A DNA stretch of 64,000 bases, from assembly GCA_963663605.2 (NCBI GenBank), contig CAXXVF010000002.1, positions 620,001 to 684,000 of the forward strand, written 5' to 3'. The position numbers and the translations under genes are program-made. This document shows, one piece after another, positions 8,055 to 16,958 of the stretch. The notes under the pieces are model-generated. The model was given only the letters and a program-made list of their open reading frames with translations, was not told the DNA's origin and did not search any database. The DNA is from Sporobacter sp963663605 (lineage in GTDB: Bacteria > Bacillota > Clostridia > Oscillospirales > Oscillospiraceae). Numbering within the stretch: position 1 is the first letter of the stretch; each line of letters starts with the position of its first letter.

Positions 8055-9395
8055 TTATTCCCCGACGGCGGCCTGAAGCACGGCGTTTGCAACGGGGCCC
8101 GCCGCGCGGCTGCCCGACCCGCCGTTTTCAACGACCGCTACGAACGCCAGCGGAGAATCCGCATTGGTAATGAACCCTACGAACCACGCGTGCGGGGCTT
8201 TGTCGCCGCCGACCTCCGCCGTTCCCGATTTGGCATACAGCTCCAGCCCCGGGTAGTTCTCCTGTCCGTACGTTTTGTATACGTTGTAATTCATCATCAC
8301 GGCGATCTTCTCCGCCGTTTCGCTGCTCATGAGCCGTTCGGAGCCGACCGGCAGAATGGCCCCGATACCCGACGGCTTGAGAAGCGTCATATCGACTGCC
8401 CGTCCGCCGTTTGCGACCGCGCAGACGAGCCGCAGCATGGCATACGGGCAGACCGTGTCCTCATACTGGCCGATACCGGACCACGCCAGATTCGCCGTCC
8501 CGTCCTCCGCCAGCGTGAAATTGCCCGACGCCGTTTTAATACCGTCAATTTCAAGGCTCTGTGTCAGCCCGAATTTCTCTGCGTAATGCCCGAGCGTATC
8601 CGCGCCCAGCTCGAGCGCGAGCGAAGAAAACGCGCTGTTGCACGACGCGGCCAGCGCGTCTTCTATTTTAAGCGCACCGTGGGCACCTGTGCAGGCGACC
8701 CAGTCGCCGCCGACCGTCAGACCGCCCTCGCATGTGAAGACCCTGTCGTACAGGCCGTCAATATTTTCTATCGCCGCTGCGAGCGTGACGAGTTTGAAAG
8801 TCGAACCTGGCGCGTACGCGCCTGACAAAAACCGGTTCAAGTAAACGCCCTCGTACGCTTCCCCTTCCAGGTTCGGCATGTTTTGCGGATCATATGACGG
8901 AGCGGATACCATGCAAAGAAGCTCGCCCGTCTCGTAGTTGACGACCGCGACCGTGCCCTTCCGGCCGCCCAGCGCCTCATACGCCGCGACGTTTAAGTCC
9001 GCGTCGATCGACAGCGCCAGCGTTTTCCCATCGCCCGCGCGCGAATAAACGCCGTTTATATAATCATATCCGATCAGGCGGGAAGCAAACGCAGACAGCG
9101 CGCCCGTACCGATATTGCCGCCGAGGTCGCCGACCGCGTGCAGCGTCGATGCGCGCACCGAAGCGTCGTCCGCGTACATCCGCTGCCCGTTTTCAACATC
9201 GGACAAGACGACGCCGTTTCTGTCGGTTACCGTACCGAGCATCAACACGCCGTCTGTATAGACCGTCTTGTTCGACGGGAAAGACACCCAGCCGCTCCCG
9301 TCCGAAGCCAGACGTGCTAAAAACAGCGTAAGGCCTGTCAGTATGAGCGCAGCCAGAATAAGCAGCGCGTTTGTCCTGCCGCCGACTTTTTTCAC
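8055..9395 (-). CDS. Class B penicillin-binding protein (peptidoglycan transpeptidase)
   Basis: A 446-residue membrane-anchored transpeptidase. An N-terminal transmembrane helix lies at about residues 9-28, followed by a short non-catalytic region. The penicillin-binding domain has all three active-site motifs: S198-T-F-K201, S251-C-N253 and K389-S-G-T392. It cross-links peptidoglycan outside the membrane. It is shorter than typical PBP2/FtsI (550-700) and resembles the PbpA form found beside RodA in Actinobacteria and many Clostridia. The neighbouring upstream gene (30 bp) encodes an FHA-SEDS glycosyltransferase, so the two probably form a cell-wall synthase pair for elongation, division or sporulation. 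Which of these is not decidable here. Confidence 0.93.
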   Translation of the reverse strand: MKKVGGRTNALLILAALILTGLTLFLARLASDGSGWVSFPSNKTVYTDGVLMLGTVTDRNGVVLSDVENGQRMYADDASVRASTLHAVGDLGGNIGTGALSAFASRLIGYDYINGVYSRAGDGKTLALSIDADLNVAAYEALGGRKGTVAVVNYETGELLCMVSAPSYDPQNMPNLEGEAYEGVYLNRFLSGAYAPGSTFKLVTLAAAIENIDGLYDRVFTCEGGLTVGGDWVACTGAHGALKIEDALAASCNSAFSSLALELGADTLGHYAEKFGLTQSLEIDGIKTASGNFTLAEDGTANLAWSGIGQYEDTVCPYAMLRLVCAVANGGRAVDMTLLKPSGIGAILPVGSERLMSSETAEKIAVMMNYNVYKTYGQENYPGLELYAKSGTAEVGGDKAPHAWFVGFITNADSPLAFVAVVENGGSGSRAAGPVANAVLQAAVGE

Positions 9396-9425
9396 GGCGC
9401 ACCCCCTTCTTTCCCGCTACAGGGC

Positions 9426-11300
9426 TTAGTAGTCTTCTTCATCATAATCACCGTCAGGGATATCTTCACAATTGCCTTCAGCGCCGTCAAAGCTTTCGTC
9501 TTCATAGCCCGCGTCATACTCCGCGCCGTATCCCTGTTCACATTGCTCTGCGTACCGGCGCTCTCTGCGGCTCAGCCGCTTCGGAAGCCGAACGGCGAAG
9601 CTTGCGTTTTGCCGCGTATCCGCCGCCTTCACAAACGCCAGAAGTCCCCAGCACGCGACGAGGCTCGAGCCGCCGGTCGAGACAAACGGGAACGTCACGC
9701 CCGTGAACGGCAGCAGGTCAACGGACCCGAACACGTTCAGTATCATTTGCGCGAGCATGATCGAAACGGCGGCGCACGCGCCGATAACATAATACGTACT
9801 TCTGGCCCCGGTGGAAGAGCGCACGGCGTAAAACGCCATCACCATAAGCGAAAAGACTGCGGCGACCGCTATGATCAGGCCAAGCTCCTCGCAGACAACG
9901 CCGAAGACCATATCCGTATCGGCGGCAAAAATGTGCTTGAGCCATCCGTTACCGCCGCCGACGCCGAACAAGCCGCCGCTTGCTGCGGCCGACATTGTCC
10001 GAGTCTGCTGATACCCTGTAGAGTAAGCGTTTTCCCACGCGTGCCCCCACGCGGAAAAGCGCTCCGCGATGTAAGGCCTGAATATGACGGCCATGAATCC
10101 GGCGAGTCCCGCGCCCGCGATGCTCAAAACGATCGTCGCCAGATTGCCCGACCGCAGGAACGATATGGTCAGATACGCCACGAAAAACACAAGTGCCGTT
10201 CCGAAGTCGCCCATCAGCGCCAAAACGATGACACACGCGGCGGAAAAAGCGATAAACAGGATGAGATTTCGCCGCGCGAACAACCTGTCCAGAGTCGCGG
10301 CGCCCGCACATACAAACGCGATCTTTACAAATTCGGACGGCTGGACGGAGAAACCGCCGATTTCCAGCCAGTTCTTCGCGCCTAAAAGCGCGTCGCTCAG
10401 CAAAAACGTCGCGCCGAGCAGGACAAGGCCGACGACGGCGATCGGCCAGCGGAGCCGGACGGCCGTCGTCAGGTCCCGCAAAAACCAGCCGAAAAGAAAA
10501 TACAGGCAGATGCCCGCCGCAATCAGCACAATCTCTTTGTACAGGTTTTCCGGCGCGGCCGTAGCCACGACCGCAAGGCCGAGCGTACACAGGAAAAACG
10601 CCAGCGTCTCGATCTCAAAGGCCACGCGATGCAGTATCCGCGTAAAAACAAAACTGAGCCACATCAGCGCCGTGAGCGCTAAAAAGCACAGCGGTACGGC
10701 CGGCTTGAGCACGTCGTCGTAAGCAATGCACAATTGAAGCCCGAGGCCGACCTGAAACGCCGTTAAGTACAAAAGCGTCATGGACGTCCGGATTTCCTTC
10801 CCCGGTTTCTCGCGTGCCCTGGCCTGTTTTGCCTGATAGGCCCTGTCCGCTTCGAAAAACACAAGCTCCGCGCCGCCGAGCTCCAGAATGTCGTTGTTTT
10901 CGACCGGTGCGCTGACGTCGACTTTTTCGCCGTTGCGCAGCACGCCGCTTTTAGACCCAAGGTCATATATACGCCAGTTGCCAAGGTCGTCGCGTATGAG
11001 TGCCGCGTGGTTTCTCGAAACCGTCGGGTACTGTATCGATACGTCTGAGGACCTTGCCCGCCCTATGATGTTTTCCCAGTGATTCAGCGGTATCTTCGTC
11101 CCGTTAGGAAGGCTCAGACAGCCCCATTCCTCAAGATCGTATTCCTTGCCGAGCAGCGACCGCAGCGACCGCCCGACGATGATTACGGCAAAAACGGGCA
11201 GAATCAACCGGATAAAGAGCGTAAAATATGAAAACACATCCGATGTGTTATCCGTTATAAAAGCACTGATCTGTGCCAGCAGCTCCGTCAGCCACTCCAT
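9426..11300 (-). CDS. FHA domain fused to SEDS (RodA/FtsW/SpoVE) glycosyltransferase
   Basis: A 624-residue fusion. A transmembrane helix at about 25-45 leads to an FHA phosphothreonine-binding domain at about 70-150, with the signature GR (80-81), SRNH (95-98) and the D-L-G-S-K-S-G-V-x-x-N-G strand. A SEDS domain with about 10 helices fills 175-590. SEDS signatures are intact: NWLEIGGFSVQPSEFVKI, GDFGTALVF containing the conserved Asp, TDMVFGVVCEELG and LPFTGVTFPFVSTGGSSL. SEDS proteins polymerise lipid II with a class B PBP partner, here the next gene. The FHA domain suggests recruitment or control by Ser/Thr kinase phosphorylation, as known for actinobacterial cell-wall FHA proteins. An acidic tail rich in D, E, Y and G ends the protein. 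Confidence 0.9.
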   Translation of the reverse strand: MEWLTELLAQISAFITDNTSDVFSYFTLFIRLILPVFAVIIVGRSLRSLLGKEYDLEEWGCLSLPNGTKIPLNHWENIIGRARSSDVSIQYPTVSRNHAALIRDDLGNWRIYDLGSKSGVLRNGEKVDVSAPVENNDILELGGAELVFFEADRAYQAKQARAREKPGKEIRTSMTLLYLTAFQVGLGLQLCIAYDDVLKPAVPLCFLALTALMWLSFVFTRILHRVAFEIETLAFFLCTLGLAVVATAAPENLYKEIVLIAAGICLYFLFGWFLRDLTTAVRLRWPIAVVGLVLLGATFLLSDALLGAKNWLEIGGFSVQPSEFVKIAFVCAGAATLDRLFARRNLILFIAFSAACVIVLALMGDFGTALVFFVAYLTISFLRSGNLATIVLSIAGAGLAGFMAVIFRPYIAERFSAWGHAWENAYSTGYQQTRTMSAAASGGLFGVGGGNGWLKHIFAADTDMVFGVVCEELGLIIAVAAVFSLMVMAFYAVRSSTGARSTYYVIGACAAVSIMLAQMILNVFGSVDLLPFTGVTFPFVSTGGSSLVACWGLLAFVKAADTRQNASFAVRLPKRLSRRERRYAEQCEQGYGAEYDAGYEDESFDGAEGNCEDIPDGDYDEEDY

Positions 11301-11431
11301 TTCGCAGCTCCTTTGCCGTCATAGGCTTCGTCGTTTTCTTAAAAAGCGGGCAGTTCACACACCCGGTAGTTAACCGGTATGATTTCCCTGCCCGCCCTTT
11401 ATATAATCTTATAACCTTTTTTCGCCGGTCT

Positions 11432-13492
11432 TTATTCGGCTTCGTTCAACGCTTTTGCTTCTTCGATGATCTTCGACTGCGCGGCAGCCGGCGCTTCTTC
11501 ATAGCGTATGAACTCAAACTTGAAAGAACCTCTGCCCTGCGTCATGGAGCGCAGGTCTATAGCATATCCGGACATCTCGCCCATCGGCACTTCCGCTTCA
11601 ACGACCTGATTCCCGTCGGCGTCGAGGTTCATGCCCATCGGACTGCCGCGGCGTTTGGAAAGGTCGGACATGATATCGCCCATATACGTATCCGGGATCG
11701 TCACGGTCAGGTATCCGATCGGCTCCAGGATAACGGGACTGGCCTGAGGGATACCTTCTTTATAAGCCAGCTGCGCGGCCGTCTTGAACGCCATTTCCGA
11801 GGAATCGACCGGGTGATATGAACCGTCGACGAGCGTTGCTTTCAGATGGACCATCGGGTAACCCGCCAAAACGCCCTTTCCTATGCTGTCGCGCAGGCCT
11901 TTTTCAACGGCCGGGAAGAAGTTCTTCGGTACGCTGCCGCCGAACACCTTGTCGGCGAATACCAGATCTTCTTCTTCGCCCGGCTCGAAATCGATAATGA
12001 CGTCGCCGAACTGGCCGTGACCGCCGGACTGCTTCTTGTGGCGTCCGCGCGCCTGGACTTTTTTGCGGATCTTTTCGCGGTATGCGATACGCGCCGGCGA
12101 CAGTTCGACTTCTACGCCGAACCGGTCTTTCAGCTTCGCGCACAGCACATCCAGCTGTATGTCGCCCGCGCCGGAGAGTACGAGCTGTTTTGTTTCGGCA
12201 TTATTGACGAAGGTAAATGTAAGGTCTTCCTCGCCGAGCCGTGTCAGACCGGACGCGATCTTGTCTTCCTGTCCCTTCGTCTTGGGCGCGATCGCCATAG
12301 CGTAGCACGGCGGCGCAAAATCGATGGCTTTGGCCGTGACAGGCTTCTTTGGATCGCAGAGCGTATCGCTCGTCTTTGTATCGGTGAGTTTGGAAACGGC
12401 GCCGATATCGCCGCATACAATTTCTTTTACCTCGGAATTCTTTTTGCCCTGCATTTGATAAATGTGCGCGATCTTCTCCTGAGCGCCGGTGCGCGTATTT
12501 AAAAGCGACATATCAGGTGTAACCTTGCCGGAAAGCACTTTGAATAAGCTGAATTTCCCGTACTGGTCTGAAACTGTCTTGTAGATGATCGCACAGGTTG
12601 CGCCGCTCGGGTCGGCCGCGATGACCGCGCCGTCCTCCGCCTCTTCCTTCCGGGCGTCTGTCGGCGACGGTACGAGGTTCACGACGGCATCCAGAAGCGG
12701 GAGCGTACCCAGCCCGTTTGTCGCGCAGCCGCAGAATACGGGATACAGCATGCGGTCCTTAACGCCGGACTTAAGTCCCGATATCACCTCAGCTTCAGTG
12801 AACGCGTCGCCGGAGAAGTATTTCTCCATGAGCTCCTCGCTCGTTTCCGCTACGCTTTCATTGAGCGCCGAATACAGCTCTTCGAGCTTCGCGTTCATGT
12901 TTTCGGGGATATCTATCTCCTTGCGTTTTCCGCCTTCAACGGCGAACGCCTTTTTACTGATGAGGTCAACGAGGCCCTCGACCTTACCGGAAGCGTTTTT
13001 AATCGGCGCGATCAGCGGGCACACAGACGAGCCGAACTTATCGCGCAGCGCGCTGAAAGCGGTCTCAAAATCGCCGTTCTCTTCGTCGATTTTCGAAACA
13101 TAAAACACGCACGGCAGTTTTTGGTTCTCCAAATACTTCCACGATTTTTCCAGGCCTACCGTCACGCCTTCCTTGGCGGCCGTGACGATGATGCCGCTGT
13201 CTGCGACACGGAGCGCCTCCGCCACTTCTCCGGCGAAGTCGAAATAACCCGGAGTGTCCAGAATATTTATTTTGCAGTTTTTGTGTTCAGCAAACATCGT
13301 CGCCATAGATATCGAAATCTGCCGTTTGATCTCCTCCGCATCGGAATCTCCGACGGTGTTTCCGTCGTTTATCTTGCCGAGCCTGTCGGTACCCCCAGTT
13401 AAAAATAGCATGCTTTCGGCAAGACTCGTCTTCCCATTGCTCCCGTGTCCCAAAAGAGCTATGTTGCGGATTTTATCGGTGGCATAGGTCAT
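11432..13492 (-). CDS. Elongation factor G-like translational GTPase (FusA2 type)
   Basis: A 686-residue protein with full EF-G architecture. The P-loop (GHGSNGKTS) is near residue 15 and DTPG near 80. The G4 motif reads SKID instead of NKxD. Domains II-V follow, with the domain IV/V region ending in RGSFKFEFIRYEEAP. This matches the EF-G-like (FusA2) group rather than the main translocase. Homologues are implicated in stress translation or ribosome recycling, but the role is not settled. GGAG lies well placed upstream of ATG. A TTGTAT-17 bp-TATAAT promoter precedes it, so it is transcribed separately from the gene upstream. Confidence 0.88.
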   Translation of the reverse strand: MTYATDKIRNIALLGHGSNGKTSLAESMLFLTGGTDRLGKINDGNTVGDSDAEEIKRQISISMATMFAEHKNCKINILDTPGYFDFAGEVAEALRVADSGIIVTAAKEGVTVGLEKSWKYLENQKLPCVFYVSKIDEENGDFETAFSALRDKFGSSVCPLIAPIKNASGKVEGLVDLISKKAFAVEGGKRKEIDIPENMNAKLEELYSALNESVAETSEELMEKYFSGDAFTEAEVISGLKSGVKDRMLYPVFCGCATNGLGTLPLLDAVVNLVPSPTDARKEEAEDGAVIAADPSGATCAIIYKTVSDQYGKFSLFKVLSGKVTPDMSLLNTRTGAQEKIAHIYQMQGKKNSEVKEIVCGDIGAVSKLTDTKTSDTLCDPKKPVTAKAIDFAPPCYAMAIAPKTKGQEDKIASGLTRLGEEDLTFTFVNNAETKQLVLSGAGDIQLDVLCAKLKDRFGVEVELSPARIAYREKIRKKVQARGRHKKQSGGHGQFGDVIIDFEPGEEEDLVFADKVFGGSVPKNFFPAVEKGLRDSIGKGVLAGYPMVHLKATLVDGSYHPVDSSEMAFKTAAQLAYKEGIPQASPVILEPIGYLTVTIPDTYMGDIMSDLSKRRGSPMGMNLDADGNQVVEAEVPMGEMSGYAIDLRSMTQGRGSFKFEFIRYEEAPAAAQSKIIEEAKALNEAE

Positions 13493-13550
13493 ATTTGTTG
13501 TTACACTCCTTACTAATTTTCTTATAACGGAAAATATGCTTATGTCGGAA

Positions 13551-13579
13551 ATTATACACTAAGCAAAAATAAAATACAA
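13551..13579 (-). promoter_or_regulatory. Sigma-A type promoter of the EF-G-like gene
   Basis: On the minus strand TTGTAT (13574-13579) and TATAAT (13551-13556) are separated by 17 bp. The leader to the start codon is about 55 nt. Confidence 0.65.
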
Positions 13580-13590
13580 CAGAAAAGATG

Positions 13591-16065
13591 CTATTGCCGG
13601 TAACGTGCAAATCCGCATACGATAAGCACCATCACGGTCATGGAAATCATGTATAAAAGCAGGTTGCCAGGGCTGCCGGCCGAAAAAGCGCCCGTCATGC
13701 AGATGGTATACATAATTACCATGCCGCCGACGGCCGTCATCAGCGTCAGTATCGTCGCGACAAGGGACGTCAGGCGCAGGCGTCGTCCGCCTATGATGGC
13801 CTCGACATACGGTCCCATACCTTCACGCGTCAAAACGGCAGCCGTCCGCCTCGTATCCAGCTTCAAATCGTCTGAAATGTCATATGTGTCCTGGATCGGT
13901 ATGTATTCCACATCGTCTACCGGAACCTTGAATTTCTGCTCGAGCATAACGGGTGAAATATTAAAGTCGCGTACGGAAAAAAGCAGCTTTACATGATGCC
14001 GGAGAACGGATACGAGCGCGTTTTGCACCGATTTGACCGGCACATAGTCTATGGTGAAAACGGCGATCAGCTTTTTGTCTACAGCGGTGAAAACGCCGTT
14101 TTTCATATTGAGGCTTGCCGGCACCCGGATGCCCTGCAGGTTCATTAGGGCGGCCGAGCCCGTCACGATGCGCTCGCCCCTGATCTCGCCGCCGATCCCG
14201 CCTTCGTAACATGAGAATTCGTCAACGCGCAGCTTGCTGAGGCCCTGTTTTGAAAGCAGACGCTCAAAAAGTGTCGCCAGAACGCTTTGGGATGCGATTA
14301 TGAGACTGGCCGTATACCTTATGGCCTTTTCCGGCGCTACCTCGTCGAAAATCTTGATACCACCGAGCGATACCGTCCCTTCCGGAAACATATCTTCATC
14401 TTTGATGCTCGCGCCGTCCGAGTGAAATAGCTCGTCCGCGCCGCCCCAGCCTGCTACGGCCGCGCCGGACTGTCTTGTCCTTTTTGCCACCGCGTTAAAC
14501 GGCGCAGCGTACGCCAGAATCGCCGGGAACGGTGCGGCCGCTGCCATGATCGCAGCAAAATTGTGTATGAAATATTGGCTTTGATCCTGTCCGAAGGATG
14601 AAAAGAACCCGAGTACGACCGCCGCGATTATCAGTACGGGCGCGGCATACAGGAAGGCCATTTCGCTGACGTCCGCCTGTATGAGGTTGTTGTAGAAGCC
14701 GTCCGTTTTACCGACGATCTTTTTGATTACCGAGCGTTCGATGTCCTCGCACATCGAGACGACGACGCCGGTCGGCATCGTAGTGGCCTGCGCCGTTCGG
14801 AGCGTCTCTGTGAGCGCCCTGTAGTATACCCGTTCCCCCCAAAGCGTAAACGTGAGGGAAAACGCGGAAACGGCGCAAAACGGCATCCCAACCATCGTAT
14901 CTCTCGTCATCATGCTGTAAAAGGCCGCTGACGCCGTAGCGAGGCATGAAAACAGGTTAAGCGTTTCAATGCCCGGCCGTCCTTTTATGATATCCATGAA
15001 GCCGTCGGCGAGTTTTTCGGCGCTGAACATCATCGTTATAAAAAGCAGCACCAGCAGTATGCCGGTACAGACAGCCATGTTTTGACCGATTCCAAACGGC
15101 AGGTTTGCGTTCGATTGAAAAACAAGCGTCAATATCGTCAGCAGGACAGATAGCGACAGGCTTATAAAACACCTAGTGGAATACCTGTTGCATTTTTCCG
15201 CGAAATTTTTAATCGCGATGTTGAAATCCGGTTCCGGAACATACTTGTCCTCAAAAACAGCAGGCGGCTCTTCGTATGCGTCTTCATATGCTTCTTCATA
15301 ACCGCTGTCAAACGCTTCGTCAAATGTATCTTCGCCTTTTCTGTGAAACAGACTGAACGCTTTTCCTGCAGTCTTTCTTGTCTCCTGCTCAAACTGCGTC
15401 TGCTGCTCGATCGCCTTTGTTACCTCCCGGACGATCTCCTCTTCCGCAGCGTCCTGTTCGCCGTCATATGAATCGAACGCGATAATGTCGCCGGGCGCGT
15501 CTTTTTTATTTGCGTCCGTATCGTCTGCGCCTGCTTTTGCGGTCCGGTATTCAAGGCTTTTTGCCATGTTCACCGCATCGATATCAGGCAGCCGCGCCGT
15601 GTTCCCGTTAAGCTTCGGAAGCTTTTTCGTGCTTGCCTTCTTAAGCGCGCCCGTATCCTGTTTCGGGAGTCTTCCCGTCTCTTTCTTTGGCAGCCTTCCT
15701 GTATCCGTCTTTGGTATCCGGCCGGTCGCCGAGGCTTGATGATTCGGCGCCGCCGCCGGTTTGACCGCCTTTTCAGGCTGCGCTCGCGCGTTATCCGGCG
15801 CGTCTTCTTCAAATCTTCCGGTCACGGACTCCCGTATGATTTTATCTGTTTTCGCCTGCAGCACCGTACTCGGCGTTCTCTTGTCGCCGTCGATGTAGGC
15901 CGATCCTTTGTACTCGGCCAATATGGACTCAAGCGTCATTGCGTCGTCCATTAAAAATTCTTCAACGCCGTCATCTTCGGAGGTTCCCGTCTCTATAATG
16001 TCCCGGTCGGAATAGTCTGTTTGTTCATTGCGCTTTTTCTTCTCATCACTGGCCAAAGAATTCAC
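13591..16065 (-). CDS. Degenerate P-type ATPase-like membrane protein with long disordered N-terminus
   Basis: An 824-residue protein. Residues 1-290 are polar and acidic, with three TGR-(I/L)-PK units at about 114-136. Hydrophobic helices lie near 300-345, 370-410, 470-520 and 765-820. The order of segments mirrors P1B-type ATPases, but every catalytic motif is changed. The ion-binding CPC equivalent reads APFPAI (511-516). The DKTGT phosphorylation loop reads SDGASI (549-554). The nucleotide-domain turn ERIVTGSAALMNLQGI (631-646) is recognisable. The TGD(N) motif reads SVRDFN (697-702), and the GDGxND hinge is absent. It is therefore probably a pseudo-ATPase, not a pump. GTG at 16065 is used as start. 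It is followed by the EF-G-like gene and preceded by rlmB (26 bp). Function unknown. Confidence 0.72.
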   Translation of the reverse strand: MNSLASDEKKKRNEQTDYSDRDIIETGTSEDDGVEEFLMDDAMTLESILAEYKGSAYIDGDKRTPSTVLQAKTDKIIRESVTGRFEEDAPDNARAQPEKAVKPAAAPNHQASATGRIPKTDTGRLPKKETGRLPKQDTGALKKASTKKLPKLNGNTARLPDIDAVNMAKSLEYRTAKAGADDTDANKKDAPGDIIAFDSYDGEQDAAEEEIVREVTKAIEQQTQFEQETRKTAGKAFSLFHRKGEDTFDEAFDSGYEEAYEDAYEEPPAVFEDKYVPEPDFNIAIKNFAEKCNRYSTRCFISLSLSVLLTILTLVFQSNANLPFGIGQNMAVCTGILLVLLFITMMFSAEKLADGFMDIIKGRPGIETLNLFSCLATASAAFYSMMTRDTMVGMPFCAVSAFSLTFTLWGERVYYRALTETLRTAQATTMPTGVVVSMCEDIERSVIKKIVGKTDGFYNNLIQADVSEMAFLYAAPVLIIAAVVLGFFSSFGQDQSQYFIHNFAAIMAAAAPFPAILAYAAPFNAVAKRTRQSGAAVAGWGGADELFHSDGASIKDEDMFPEGTVSLGGIKIFDEVAPEKAIRYTASLIIASQSVLATLFERLLSKQGLSKLRVDEFSCYEGGIGGEIRGERIVTGSAALMNLQGIRVPASLNMKNGVFTAVDKKLIAVFTIDYVPVKSVQNALVSVLRHHVKLLFSVRDFNISPVMLEQKFKVPVDDVEYIPIQDTYDISDDLKLDTRRTAAVLTREGMGPYVEAIIGGRRLRLTSLVATILTLMTAVGGMVIMYTICMTGAFSAGSPGNLLLYMISMTVMVLIVCGFARYRQ

Positions 16066-16091
16066 CTACTTCACAAAAAATAACAGGCAGG

Positions 16092-16928
16092 TCAATCATT
16101 TCCGGACATTCTTTGCCGGAGTGCCTCATACAGGATGATGGAAGCGGAAACGGACGCGTTGAGCGAACCGATTTTCCCGACCATCGGGATACGTATCATA
16201 AAATCACAGTTTTCACGAACAAGCCGTCCGAGCCCTTCGCCCTCCGAACCGATCACGATCGCGGCCGGTCCCTTAATATCCGTCCGCCAGATCGCCGCAT
16301 CGCCGTCGCTTGATGCGCCGTATACCCAAACGCCCGCCTTTTTCAGGCTTTGAAGCGCTGACGTTATGTTGGAAACCCTTGCGGTTGCCATATGCGCCAC
16401 CGCGCCCGCGGATGTTTTTGATACGACGGCAGTCATTCCGGCGCTCCGCCGTTTTGGGATTACGACGCCGTGCGCGCCGGCGCATTCCGCCGTTCGGATG
16501 ATTGCGCCCATGTTATGCGGATCGGATATCTCGTCGCATACGACGATGAGCGGCGGCTCGTTCCTGCTTTTTGCGATCTCAAGGATGTCCTGAAGTTCAA
16601 CATATGGCTTGAAGGAGACCAGCGCGATAACGCCCTGATGCGAGCCCGTCCGGCTCATGGCGTCGAGCTTTCGCCTGTCCGCTTCGGCAACGACAGTGCC
16701 CGCAGCGCGCGCCAGCGCCGCTATATGCCCGAGGGATGCGTCCTTCTCTCCCCTGGCGATATAAACCTTGTCAATCGTCCGCCCGGCCCGGAAAGCTTCC
16801 GTGACGGCGTTTTTCCCTTCGATCCGGTCGTCCGGGAAGTCGTCCTGGATGTCCGGCCGGTCCTTTCCACTGTACGGGTCATAGTGCCGCGCCGGCGGTT
16901 TTCCCTTTTTGTTCGGCCTGTCGCTCAT
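16092..16928 (-). CDS. rlmB: 23S rRNA (guanosine-2'-O-)-methyltransferase RlmB / TrmH family
   Basis: A 278-residue SPOUT (SpoU/TrmH) methyltransferase that 2'-O-methylates rRNA using S-adenosylmethionine. A basic 35-residue leader precedes the substrate-binding domain (IEGKNAVTEAFRAG). The three SpoU motifs are visible: DPHNMGAIIRTAECAG, IGSEGEGLG and IPMVGKIGSLNASVSASI, which together form the trefoil-knot SAM pocket. G2251 of 23S rRNA is the known RlmB target; a tRNA target cannot be excluded from sequence alone. It lies 30 bp downstream of metK, which makes its cofactor. Confidence 0.9.
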   Translation of the reverse strand: MSDRPNKKGKPPARHYDPYSGKDRPDIQDDFPDDRIEGKNAVTEAFRAGRTIDKVYIARGEKDASLGHIAALARAAGTVVAEADRRKLDAMSRTGSHQGVIALVSFKPYVELQDILEIAKSRNEPPLIVVCDEISDPHNMGAIIRTAECAGAHGVVIPKRRSAGMTAVVSKTSAGAVAHMATARVSNITSALQSLKKAGVWVYGASSDGDAAIWRTDIKGPAAIVIGSEGEGLGRLVRENCDFMIRIPMVGKIGSLNASVSASIILYEALRQRMSGND

Positions 16929-16958
16929 ATCGACTTTACCTCAATGCTTATACTAATA

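Noticed and set aside
7884..8825. 313-residue plus-strand frame rich in arginine
   Set aside because: It is a shadow of the PBP and GNAT genes, with Arg-rich composition and no domain.
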